This document shows, one piece after another, positions 54,328 through 62,384 of a stretch of DNA of 64,000 nucleotides (position 1 is its first letter; each line of letters starts with the position of its first letter). Under the pieces are notes generated by a model that worked only from the letters and a program-made list of their open reading frames with translations, did not search any database and was not told where the DNA came from. The position numbers and the translations under genes were made by a program. Origin of the DNA: Lachnospiraceae bacterium XPB1003 (GTDB taxonomy: Bacteria; Bacillota; Clostridia; Lachnospirales; Lachnospiraceae); contig FMVK01000001.1 in assembly GCA_900102065.1 (NCBI GenBank), positions 248,001-312,000 of the forward strand. The letters are read 5' to 3'.

Positions 54328-54804
54328 TTACTCCTCCTTTCCGGCTTCTTCTTTTTCTTCAGACTTCTGACCTTCTGCTTTTTCCAGCTTTTCCAGTCTC
54401 TCCTGGAAGATTCCGATACCCTTAACGATACCGTCGATGATGGCCTGAGGTCTTGCGGCACAACCCGGAACATATACGTCAACGGGGATCACCTGATCCG
54501 CACCGCCTAAAATGTTGTAGCAATCTTTGAACACACCGCCGGTGCAGGCACAAACGCCGACTGCAACGACTACCTTCGGATCAGACATCTGATCATAAAG
54601 CTGCTTTACTATAGGTGCATTCTGAGTATTTATTCCTCCGGTTACCAACAGGATATCTGCCTGCATGGGATCGCCGGTATTGATGATTCCGAAACGCTCT
54701 GCATCATAGACAGGTGTCAGGCAGGCAAGGACTTCAATGTCACAGCCGTTGCAGCTTGATCCGTCATAATGCATGACCCACGGAGATCTTGTGATGTTAT
54801 ACAT
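54328..54804 (-). CDS. echC: Ech hydrogenase small subunit C (NuoB-like)
   Basis: 158 residues. SSCNGCDIEVLACLTP near 16-31 gives the first cluster Cys, GVCACTGGVF near 82-91 and YVPGCAARPQAIIDGI near 110-125 give the rest of the proximal 4Fe-4S ligands. The final ~25 residues are a Lys/Glu-rich tail, like the tail of EchF. It relays electrons to EchE. Confidence 0.94.
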   Translation of the reverse strand: MYNITRSPWVMHYDGSSCNGCDIEVLACLTPVYDAERFGIINTGDPMQADILLVTGGINTQNAPIVKQLYDQMSDPKVVVAVGVCACTGGVFKDCYNILGGADQVIPVDVYVPGCAARPQAIIDGIVKGIGIFQERLEKLEKAEGQKSEEKEEAGKEE

Positions 54805-54834
54805 ATCTTTTTCCTTCCTTTTTATTCTGACCTG

Positions 54835-55713
54835 TTATCTAAAGATGTAAACTAACGCAAGGAGGTTTGCACCTGCTGCGATAATGGTTACCATCCAAGA
54901 AAGCTTTATCATCTTGTCTGCTTTCATTCTTGCACAACAGTTATCAATGAGCAGCTCCAGGAAATATACGAGGAATGCCACAACAATTGCAACAGGAATG
55001 CTGATAGGATTCTTGTTGACGATAAAGAGTGCGACCATACCCATTAAGAAAACTGTCTCGTACCATTCAGCCAAAGTAAATACGGCAAAATTCTTTGCAC
55101 CTATCTCAGCTGTGATACCTCTAACTATCTCCTGATTGGGATGATGAGAAGTACTGATATCGAAAGGTGATTTTCTCATCTTGATAGTAAGGATAAAAAT
55201 GAATGCAACAAACATTCCGGGAAGATATGCGATGGGGCTGATGTCACCATTGATGATATCCGCCGTCTCAAAGCTTCCTCTTACCATATAGAATCCTACG
55301 CAGGTAAGTAAAACACAGGGTTCATAAGCTATCATCTGAAGGAGCTCTCTTGTTGCACCTATTGTTGAGTAAGGTGAACCTGTAACTGTTGCCGCAAAGT
55401 AAAGGAACATTACGGCAGTTGAAAGGATGAACATACTCATTAACAGATCCATTCCAAGGAAGATCATTCCTCCGGTGAGGATCACGAAGAAGAGATAGCT
55501 CATCATCAGAAAGTTCTGTGAAGGAGCCACATGAATGGGATCCTTATGAAGAAGCTTTCCTAAATCATAAAAAGGCTGAAGTATAGGGGGTCCTACTCTT
55601 CTCTGCATTCTTGCCGAGATCTTTCTTCCTATACCATCGAGCAAACCTCCGAGGATCGGAGCGAGAACTACATAGCATACAGCTACGATGATCTTAATAG
55701 TCATTTCATTCAT
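54835..55713 (-). CDS. echB: Ech hydrogenase membrane subunit B (NuoH-like)
   Basis: 292 residues with eight membrane helices. GIGRKISARMQRRVGPPILQPFYDLGKLLHKD (read in pieces near 26-57) and SPFDISTSHHPNQEIVRG near 184-201 are NuoH/EchB signatures. It anchors the soluble arm and forms the proton entry path. The start overlaps the echA stop (ATGA). Confidence 0.95.
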   Translation of the reverse strand: MNEMTIKIIVAVCYVVLAPILGGLLDGIGRKISARMQRRVGPPILQPFYDLGKLLHKDPIHVAPSQNFLMMSYLFFVILTGGMIFLGMDLLMSMFILSTAVMFLYFAATVTGSPYSTIGATRELLQMIAYEPCVLLTCVGFYMVRGSFETADIINGDISPIAYLPGMFVAFIFILTIKMRKSPFDISTSHHPNQEIVRGITAEIGAKNFAVFTLAEWYETVFLMGMVALFIVNKNPISIPVAIVVAFLVYFLELLIDNCCARMKADKMIKLSWMVTIIAAGANLLALVYIFR

Positions 55714-57683
55714 CCGAGCATACCTCCGATCATAGATCCGCCCAGTATGCAGGCTATCACAAGAAGGATTATTGTTGCGATAAACTGGCAGGGCTTCATA
55801 AGCCTCTCTATGCTGAGCATCTTTTCATAATAATAATTGGACATCCAGAGGATCTTCTCTTCACCGAAGGAATCAACGAATCCGTTATTCTTTCCGGTAT
55901 TGATACCTCCCATGTATGCAAGCTTCTGTGTTGATTCCTCGCCCTTTCCTGAAAAATACATAACGAGAGGAATAAGGAATACCAGTAAGAGCATTCCAAC
56001 CAGGATATAAAGCGTTGACTGAGGAATAGCAGCTATACCTGTTGTGTTTCCGATCATTTCAACATTAGCGACCATAGGGTCAACATAGAATGTGGAGATC
56101 ATAGGGAAGAAAACAACCATTAATATCATGGTTATCATATGGATCCAGAAGGAAACATACTCTCCCATGTGTGTTACATCCTTAACCTCTTTCTTCTTAT
56201 GAGGATGAGCAATGAGCTTACCCATGATCTTGCCCCAATAGAAGCTGGTCAATGCACTACCAAATACGATGAATATTACGATAAGCGCATGTCTGTCATC
56301 CGTCATTCCCTTTAATGCCGACCACTTGGAAATAAGCATTCCGAAGGGAGCAAGGAACATTCCTGTTATACCGATAAAAAGGAACATCGCATGCTTGGGC
56401 AGTGTGTAGAGCAGGCCATGGAAGTCTTCTACATCACGGCTGTGAAGTGAATTTTCCGTAGCACCTACTACCTGGAAAAGCATGGACTTTGATACAGCGT
56501 GGAAAAGCATCAGGAAGACACATGCCCATACAGTCTCGGGAGTACCAATACCTGCGCAGGCAACCATCAGTCCGAGGTTTGAAATCGTTGACATTGCGAG
56601 AACCTTTTTCGCATCGCTCTGGGAAATTGCCATGAATGATGTGGAAAGGAAAGTGAATGCTCCAATAAAAGCTATGAACATTCCAACAACATTTCCCTTC
56701 ATTAAGGGAGCAAGTCTTATAAGAACATAAATACCTGCCTTAACCATGGTTGCCGAATGAAGCAATGTCGAAGAAGGTGTGGGCGCAACCATCGCTCCGA
56801 GAAGCCAGGTTGAGAAAGGCATCTGAGCCGACTTTGTAAGAGCAGCGAAAGCAATAAGTGCGATCGGAATATATAAAGCAACTCCAAACATCTGATTGGA
56901 ATACTGTCCTATCATCTGGATCGTGCTTAATACTTCTCTTGCCGAAAAAGTTCCCAATAAAGAATGGAAGAAGATAACTCCGGCAACCAGCGCAACTCCT
57001 CCCAACAGGTTCATCCAAAGTGCTCTGAAAGAATTATTGATTGCTTCCTCACTTCTTGTATATCCGATAAGAAGGAATGAGCATACGCTTGTACACTCCC
57101 AGAAAAAGACAAGCCATGTCAGACTCGCACAGGTTACGAAACCGAACATCGCACCCATGAACATAAAAAGAAGTGCAAGGAAATAATTTCTTCTGTCCTG
57201 CACTTCTTTATGATGGTTATGATATCCTTCCATGTAACCTACTGCGTAAATAATAATAAGACTTCCTACGGCGCCGACTAAAAGCACCATGATCATTGCA
57301 AGTCTGTCAAGAAAAATATGAGCAATGTTTTCTTTCGCAGCAGTTTCTTCTATATAAATAATAGCAGCTGTGGGGATTATGGAAAGAAGACTTATCCAAT
57401 ACTTCTTATACTTGAAGCAAAGGAAAGTAACTACCAATGCCAAAAGGATCTCTCCTCCCAGTATCACATAATCCGCAATCTCTGTATTTACATACAGCTC
57501 TTCTGTCACGCTGAATCCGATCTTAATTCCTCTTGCCACAAAAAAAGCGACTGAGGTGAAAAATATCACCACAGCACCTATACGGGCAATTGCGTTTCCG
57601 ATCTTACTCTTTCCTGAAAAAAGAAGAAACAGTGATATCAGAAACGGAAAACAGATCAGAAAGGGTACTGCAAAATCTAACAT
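55710..57683 (-). CDS. echA: Ech hydrogenase membrane subunit A (NuoL-like antiporter)
   Basis: 657 residues from the ATG at 57681-57683, preceded by a perfect AGGAGG; a longer in-frame start lacks one. About fifteen membrane helices are seen. TWLVFFWECTSVCSFLLIGYTRSEEA near 188-213 holds the pump-channel Glu, and ALTKSAQMPFSTWLLGAMVAPTPSSTLLHSATMVKAG (in pieces) holds the conserved Lys and His. It is the ion-pumping subunit and first gene of echABCDEF-hypCD. Confidence 0.94.
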   Translation of the reverse strand: MLDFAVPFLICFPFLISLFLLFSGKSKIGNAIARIGAVVIFFTSVAFFVARGIKIGFSVTEELYVNTEIADYVILGGEILLALVVTFLCFKYKKYWISLLSIIPTAAIIYIEETAAKENIAHIFLDRLAMIMVLLVGAVGSLIIIYAVGYMEGYHNHHKEVQDRRNYFLALLFMFMGAMFGFVTCASLTWLVFFWECTSVCSFLLIGYTRSEEAINNSFRALWMNLLGGVALVAGVIFFHSLLGTFSAREVLSTIQMIGQYSNQMFGVALYIPIALIAFAALTKSAQMPFSTWLLGAMVAPTPSSTLLHSATMVKAGIYVLIRLAPLMKGNVVGMFIAFIGAFTFLSTSFMAISQSDAKKVLAMSTISNLGLMVACAGIGTPETVWACVFLMLFHAVSKSMLFQVVGATENSLHSRDVEDFHGLLYTLPKHAMFLFIGITGMFLAPFGMLISKWSALKGMTDDRHALIVIFIVFGSALTSFYWGKIMGKLIAHPHKKKEVKDVTHMGEYVSFWIHMITMILMVVFFPMISTFYVDPMVANVEMIGNTTGIAAIPQSTLYILVGMLLLVFLIPLVMYFSGKGEESTQKLAYMGGINTGKNNGFVDSFGEEKILWMSNYYYEKMLSIERLMKPCQFIATIILLVIACILGGSMIGGMLG

Positions 57684-57832
57684 TTTAAAACCTCCTGATT
57701 TTTTTCCTCGGCGGCATACTCCGCCTTTATTGTACATTTCAGTTTACACTTTAATTGTTCCTTAGTAAAGGATTTACAGCATCTCACACGCTTTGTATTT
57801 GATTTAGTACACTTTTTTAGGACATCGTTTTC

Positions 57833-57861
57833 TTTACTTTGAGTTCTATAATTTCTATAAT
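57833..57861 (+). promoter_or_regulatory. Promoter for hypA, possibly giving a leaderless message
   Basis: TTTACT (57833-57838) and TATAAT (57856-57861) are 17 bases apart. The A of the hypA ATG is seven bases after the -10, the normal start-point distance, and there is no ribosome site. A second TATAAT overlaps at 57847-57852. Confidence 0.5.
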
Positions 57862-57867
57862 AAAAAT

Positions 57868-58215
57868 ATGCATGAAATGAGCTATGTGGTCAGGGTTGTC
57901 AATCTTGCTCTTAAGAAAAAAGAAGAACAGGGTTGCAGGGAGATAGAGAAGGTTGTGATTCAGATCGGTCAGATGGTCGGAGTCGAACCTTATTATATGA
58001 AGAAATACTATCTTGAGGCAGTAAAAGGTACCGAATTGGAAGGATCGGATATTGAATGTGAGATCCTCCCCGTTATCGCCAAATGCGAACAATGCGGTTT
58101 GGAATATCATCCTGACAAAAGTAACGATTACATGTGTCCCGGATGTGGTAGTGGAGCTGCCAAAACAGTGCAGGGAAGAGAGTTTATCTTAAAAGAGATC
58201 CACGCTCTGTGCTAG
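57868..58215 (+). CDS. hypA: Hydrogenase nickel-insertion protein HypA
   Basis: 115 residues. The MHE start (His2 binds nickel) fixes the start codon, and the zinc site is CEQCG...CPGCG near 75-94. It hands nickel to EchE together with HypB. It is divergent from echA across ~180 bases. Confidence 0.95.
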   Translation: MHEMSYVVRVVNLALKKKEEQGCREIEKVVIQIGQMVGVEPYYMKKYYLEAVKGTELEGSDIECEILPVIAKCEQCGLEYHPDKSNDYMCPGCGSGAAKTVQGREFILKEIHALC

Positions 58216-58362
58216 TTTGGTTATAACAGGGATGTTTTTACGGTATATCGCTCCAAAAGGCCATAAATAAAGGGTTTAGAGGATTGGTTTCTGTATTACA
58301 TAAAATACCTTTTATAATATTTCTATCTTATTTGTATACTTTAATAACGAAGGGAGTTTTTT

Positions 58363-59043
58363 ATGGCTGAAGTAAAGATAATCGATCTCAAAGCGAATGT
58401 TTTGGAAGATAATGATATTCTGGCAGCAAAAACACGTGCACGTCTCAAAGGAGAAAGAACTTTTCTTCTCAATCTGATGAGTGCACCCGGTTCCGGTAAG
58501 ACTACTACTCTTACAAGACTTATTGAAGCAGTAAAAGATGATCTCAAGATAGCAGTAATGGAAGCTGATATCGATTCCGATGTTGATGCAAAAAGGATCA
58601 TCGAAGCAGGGGCAGATGCTATCCAGCTTCATACCGGTGGTATGTGTCATCTTGATGCCGATATGACAACTCAGGGTTTGGATTCCATCAGATCAAGAAG
58701 ATATGATCTGGTCGTACTCGAAAATGTAGGTAATCTCGTATGTCCGGCCGAATTTGATACCGGTGCTACAAAGAATGCCATGATCCTCTCCGTACCTGAG
58801 GGTGATGATAAACCTTTAAAATATCCCCTCATGTTTCAGGTAGCAGATGTAGTTATCATCAATAAAACCGATGTAATGCCTTATTTTGATTTTGATATGG
58901 AAAAAGCTAAAGCTAATATTGAAATGAGACATCCCGGTATCGAAGTGATCCCCATCTGTGCAAAAACCGGTGAAGGTATTGATAAGTTGGCAGATTGGAT
59001 CAGAAAAGAATTTGATAAGATCTGCACCGAAGACGATGCTTAA
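58363..59043 (+). CDS. hypB: Hydrogenase nickel-incorporation GTPase HypB
   Basis: 226 residues. The P-loop is SAPGSGKTTTLTRL near 45-58, with ADIDSDVDAKRI and HTGGMCHLDADM for the metal site and NKTDVMPYFDFD near 167-178. It lacks the N-terminal His-rich nickel store of some relatives. The ribosome site is AAGGGAG, 5-8 bases before ATG. The 147 bases after hypA contain no gene and may hold a separate promoter. Confidence 0.97.
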   Translation: MAEVKIIDLKANVLEDNDILAAKTRARLKGERTFLLNLMSAPGSGKTTTLTRLIEAVKDDLKIAVMEADIDSDVDAKRIIEAGADAIQLHTGGMCHLDADMTTQGLDSIRSRRYDLVVLENVGNLVCPAEFDTGATKNAMILSVPEGDDKPLKYPLMFQVADVVIINKTDVMPYFDFDMEKAKANIEMRHPGIEVIPICAKTGEGIDKLADWIRKEFDKICTEDDA

Positions 59044-59067
59044 CATAAATTCATTATTTAAATTTAG

Positions 59068-59105
59068 AAAGACCCTGTCGATATTTCATCGACAGGGTCT
59101 TTTTT
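59068..59105 (+). terminator. Rho-independent terminator after hypB
   Basis: A perfect 15-base stem AAAGACCCTGTCGAT/ATCGACAGGGTCTTT with a five-base loop is followed by further Ts. Confidence 0.93.
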
Positions 59106-59116
59106 CACGTGAAACT
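59101..59116. other. Degenerate parS site
   Basis: TTTTTCACGTGAAACT matches the parS consensus TGTTTCACGTGAAACA at 14 of 16 positions and keeps the central palindrome. It overlaps the T tract of the hypB terminator. It is within 2.4 kb of two perfect sites. Confidence 0.6.
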
Positions 59117-59130
59117 CTTTTTTTATTATT

Positions 59131-59925
59131 TTACTTTATCATTATCACCGTACAGTTATCGTCTGCCCAGGTCTTTGCGACTTCCTTTAATATTCCGTCA
59201 GCCCTATCCGGATAATCTTTAAATAATTTTGCCAGAGTATCATTCAAAAGCATGTCCGTTATACCATCCGAACTGATAAAGATCATATCATCATCCGATA
59301 ACTTTATTTCTTCTCCCAATCTTATCTTATCATCAATATTTCCAAGAAATGCAGTTAATACATGCCATAATCCGGTTGCTCTCGCATATTCCTCATCCAT
59401 TAATCCCTGATCCATCCAAACCTGGGCCTGTGTATCATCCTTTGATAACATTTCAAGTTTATTTTCCGATGATCTCCATCTGTAAATTCTGCTGTCGCCC
59501 AGCCAGAATGGTATCAGAGTTTCTTCATTAATATATACGCCCGCACAGGTTGAACCACAGTAAAGATCTTCCTGTTCTTTTTCCTTCATATAAGAAGAAA
59601 TATCTTCCGTAGTTTTGATCCTGAATTCTTCCAGGTATTCTTTCAGTCCCTCCGTTTCTTTTACATCAGGCAGTTTATCCTTCATAAGCTGCATATTTTT
59701 AGATGCAAAAAGAGATGCCACTTCCCCGTGAGCCTCTCCACCCATTCCATCAAAAACCACGCAAATGTAGGGCTCCTCTTTTGGGCACTCCATCTCTCCC
59801 TCCGAGAAATCCTTTGATCCTTCATTTATGGCTCCGCAGATATAATAATTATCCTGATTTTCGTTTCGACCGGAACTTTTTTCAGAGAAATACTTAATTC
59901 TTTTCACTGACTTTGAATACCGCAA
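59131..59925 (-). CDS. PP2C-family protein serine/threonine phosphatase
   Basis: About 264 residues. The metal-binding motifs are NENQD near 21, CVVFDGMGGEAHGE near 51-64, FWLGDSRIYRW, ISSDGITDM and DDNCTV at the end. It is cytoplasmic. The start is uncertain: TTG at 59925 or GTG at 59907 are possible, both inside the end of degV, and neither has a well-spaced ribosome site. No partner kinase gene is in the window. Confidence 0.88.
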   Translation of the reverse strand: MRYSKSVKRIKYFSEKSSGRNENQDNYYICGAINEGSKDFSEGEMECPKEEPYICVVFDGMGGEAHGEVASLFASKNMQLMKDKLPDVKETEGLKEYLEEFRIKTTEDISSYMKEKEQEDLYCGSTCAGVYINEETLIPFWLGDSRIYRWRSSENKLEMLSKDDTQAQVWMDQGLMDEEYARATGLWHVLTAFLGNIDDKIRLGEEIKLSDDDMIFISSDGITDMLLNDTLAKLFKDYPDRADGILKEVAKTWADDNCTVIMIK

Positions 59926-60757
59926 CTCCCAATGCGCCCGGTCCGGTATGTATAGCCAGACTCGGTGCTACCTGTCCTGCATTTCTTATTTTTGCATTTG
60001 GAAATTTTGATCTCAGGATATGCTTAAGCATGATTCCTTCTTCTTCATTTCCACCATTTTTTACAGCTATCCAGATATTGTCATCACGTGCAAATCTGGC
60101 CACTTCATCGATAATTTTTTGTTTTCCGAATTTGTTGCCTCTCATTTTAGCAACAGTCTTTAATACTCCGTTTTCGTCGATGGTTATCACGGGTTTAAGC
60201 TTTAGGGCATCACCCAGAAAACTAGCTACAGATCCTATCCTTCCACCACGCTGGAGATATTTTAAAGTATCAAGGTAGAAATAAAATGCGCTGTTTTCGA
60301 TCTTCTTTGAAAGCTCCTGGGTAAGATCGATAAATTTCATTCCTTCTTTTAGTTTATTAGCCGCCCATATTGCAAAAAATCCGGATCCGTAACTTAGATT
60401 CTTCGTATCAAAAACGAAAACATTTAGATCATCATATTCTTCCGCTGCAAGTCTTGCCGCATTATAAGTACCTGACATTTTTGAAGAAATGCATATTACG
60501 ATTAAATTTTCATAACCTTCCTTCTGCTTTTCTTCATATACTTTCATTATCTCATCAATGGAAGGTGTGGATGTTGTAGGAAACTCATCCGGAAATCTTT
60601 CATATATTGTTGTGGCTTCTATATCTATTCCATCCCTGTAATCCTTCTCCGGATATATCACTCTGAGGGGTACTACTGTGATATCATACTTTTCAAGTTC
60701 ATCCTTTGGAATATCACATCCCGAGTCAACTATTATTGCTGTCTTTTGCTGATTCAT
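59894..60757 (-). CDS. DegV family fatty-acid-binding protein
   Basis: 288 residues from the ATG at 60755-60757 (GGAGG seven bases upstream). The opening TAIIVDSGCDIPKDEL, TSTPSIDEIMKVYE near 75-88, ICISSKMSGTYNAARLA and the C-terminal HTGPGALGVAVF are DegV hallmarks. FakB-type members present acyl chains to the FakA kinase, which is not seen here. Its end overlaps the phosphatase gene by about 30 bases. Confidence 0.93.
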   Translation of the reverse strand: MNQQKTAIIVDSGCDIPKDELEKYDITVVPLRVIYPEKDYRDGIDIEATTIYERFPDEFPTTSTPSIDEIMKVYEEKQKEGYENLIVICISSKMSGTYNAARLAAEEYDDLNVFVFDTKNLSYGSGFFAIWAANKLKEGMKFIDLTQELSKKIENSAFYFYLDTLKYLQRGGRIGSVASFLGDALKLKPVITIDENGVLKTVAKMRGNKFGKQKIIDEVARFARDDNIWIAVKNGGNEEEGIMLKHILRSKFPNAKIRNAGQVAPSLAIHTGPGALGVAVFKVSEKN

Positions 60758-61394
60758 TTTATACCTCCGTTTGTTCTTTATTTTAACACATAGACTAACC
60801 TGTCTGTGTACAAAATAATATGAGATTATTTTTTCTGTCACATGATTCTCCGATTTTACTTCTTTTTATATTTCTTTTGTTTGTATTGTTTCTTTTTCTT
60901 ATTTTGTATTTTAGGTTTAATATTAGATTTAATTTTTATTCCGTTTTAGTTTTCTTTTCTCGTAATTCTTCTATTTTATTTATATGATCTCATATTTTTA
61001 TGATCGTAAAGATTTCTTTACTGATCCATATCTTGATTTTTTTCTTCTTGAATTTTTCTCTATCTTCTTCTTTTTGTCTTATTATTTATTTTTCTAAACC
61101 GGTCCTATATTATATAGAAGATTTTCGTTTATTATCCAAGAAATGTTCTTCTCTATATATATAACATTTTCATATTTTTTCTTCTGGTCCATGTCGCTTA
61201 TTTTGTTTCATCAGGTATAGTTTAAAGATCAAAGTATATATATTTTTGCAGTAATAACAAACCACTATTTATTTGATTTTATTTCAATAGACTGTACAAT
61301 CATTTATATGAGTTTTCAGATTTGACAGTTCATCTGATCCACTTCATTTATCACGGATCCTAACTATCTTAGGGTTTATCATATATCAATTACA
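60758..61394. other. Long T-rich gene-free region
   Basis: About 640 bases, strongly T-rich on the plus strand and so A/G-rich on the other, with stop codons in every frame. I see no gene, RNA or DnaA-box cluster. It might be a decayed gene of the minus strand or an unstructured leader and origin-proximal spacer next to the parS sites. Confidence 0.6.
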
Positions 61395-61410
61395 TGTTTC
61401 ACGTGAAACA
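61395..61410. other. parS site 1
   Basis: TGTTTCACGTGAAACA, a perfect 16-base ParB/Spo0J-binding palindrome, 201 bases before the parA start. ParB loads here to condense and segregate the origin region. Confidence 0.95.
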
Positions 61411-61452
61411 TTTTTTATAATTAATTTGTAACCACAAAATATTGTCAGACTA

Positions 61453-61468
61453 TGTTTCACGTGAAACA
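61453..61468. other. parS site 2
   Basis: A second perfect TGTTTCACGTGAAACA, 42 bases after the first. A further half site CGTGAAACA follows at 61485-61493. Confidence 0.95.
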
Positions 61469-61490
61469 TAATATTGTAAAATCTCGTGAA

Positions 61491-61547
61491 ACAAATTTCA
61501 AGGGCTTATAAAACATGCGATTGTTTCATTTAACACTTGAAATTTGT
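61491..61547. repeat. Inverted repeat upstream of parA
   Basis: ACAAATTTCAAG (61491-61502) and CTTGAAATTTGT (61536-61547) are perfect 12-base inverted arms with 33 bases between. It may be an operator for control of parA or a long stem in the leader. Confidence 0.7.
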
Positions 61548-61595
61548 GTTAAGTAGTTAGAAAATGAAAAAGTATTAACATAAATGGAGGATCTG

Positions 61596-62378
61596 ATGGA
61601 AAAAGAAACCAAGATCATAGCAATTGCAAACCAAAAGGGTGGCGTAGGAAAAACAACGACGGCTATAAATCTCACAGCCGCTCTGGCAGAGAAAGGGAAG
61701 AAAGTACTTCTCATAGATATCGATCCCCAGGGTAATTCGACAACAGGTTACGGTATCGAGAAGAATGATCCTGACAAAGAGGACTTTACCATCTATGCAG
61801 TTTTATTAAATGACTGCTCTATCGGTGAAGCCGTAATAAAGGATGTGGTTCCGGGAGTATCCATCATACCTTCAAATGCAAATCTTGCAGGAGCCGAGAT
61901 AGAACTTACCAAGTTTGATAGCAGAGAATTTATTCTTAAGAATGAACTTGAATATATAAAGTATAATTACGATTATATTTTTATTGATTGTCCTCCTTCA
62001 CTCAATACTCTGACACTGAATGCTCTTTGTGCTGCCAATTCGATACTTGTTCCTATCCAGTGTGAGTATCTTGCTCTTGAAGGATTAAGTGATCTGATAC
62101 AGACTGTTAATCTTGTAAGAGAAAATCTGAATCCTGTTCTTGATCTCGAAGGAATAGTTCTTACCATGTATGACTCAAGAACATCTCTTGCACAACAGGT
62201 ATCCGATGATGTTCGAGCAACATTTCCGGATAAAACATATAATACAATGATTCCCAGAAATGTAAGATTATCTGAAGCTCCTTCATTTGGAAAACCCATA
62301 ACAAGTTATGATCCGAAATCAACAGGAGCCGAAGCTTACAGAAAACTTGCAGATGAATTTATTCTTGCAAATAATTAA
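61596..62378 (+). CDS. parA: ParA/Soj chromosome-partitioning ATPase
   Basis: 260 residues from the ATG at 61596, preceded by GGAGG with six bases between; an ATG four codons earlier is the less likely start. It has the deviant Walker [16 protein letters not shown] near 12-26, [14 protein letters not shown] and [16 protein letters not shown]. It is a cytoplasmic partner of ParB at parS. No parB follows: the next gene is the convergent mnmE, seven bases away. Confidence 0.95.
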   Translation: MEKETKIIAIANQKGGVGKTTTAINLTAALAEKGKKVLLIDIDPQGNSTTGYGIEKNDPDKEDFTIYAVLLNDCSIGEAVIKDVVPGVSIIPSNANLAGAEIELTKFDSREFILKNELEYIKYNYDYIFIDCPPSLNTLTLNALCAANSILVPIQCEYLALEGLSDLIQTVNLVRENLNPVLDLEGIVLTMYDSRTSLAQQVSDDVRATFPDKTYNTMIPRNVRLSEAPSFGKPITSYDPKSTGAEAYRKLADEFILANN

Positions 62379-62384
62379 ACATGA

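Noticed and set aside
57684-57867. Nickel/cobalt riboswitch before echA or hypA
   Set aside because: The interval is short and shows no conserved stem arrangement; only promoter-like boxes were found.
60842-61394. Replication origin
   Set aside because: AT-rich and near parS, but I find no cluster of DnaA boxes, only one weak TTATCCAAG; dnaA is not in the window.
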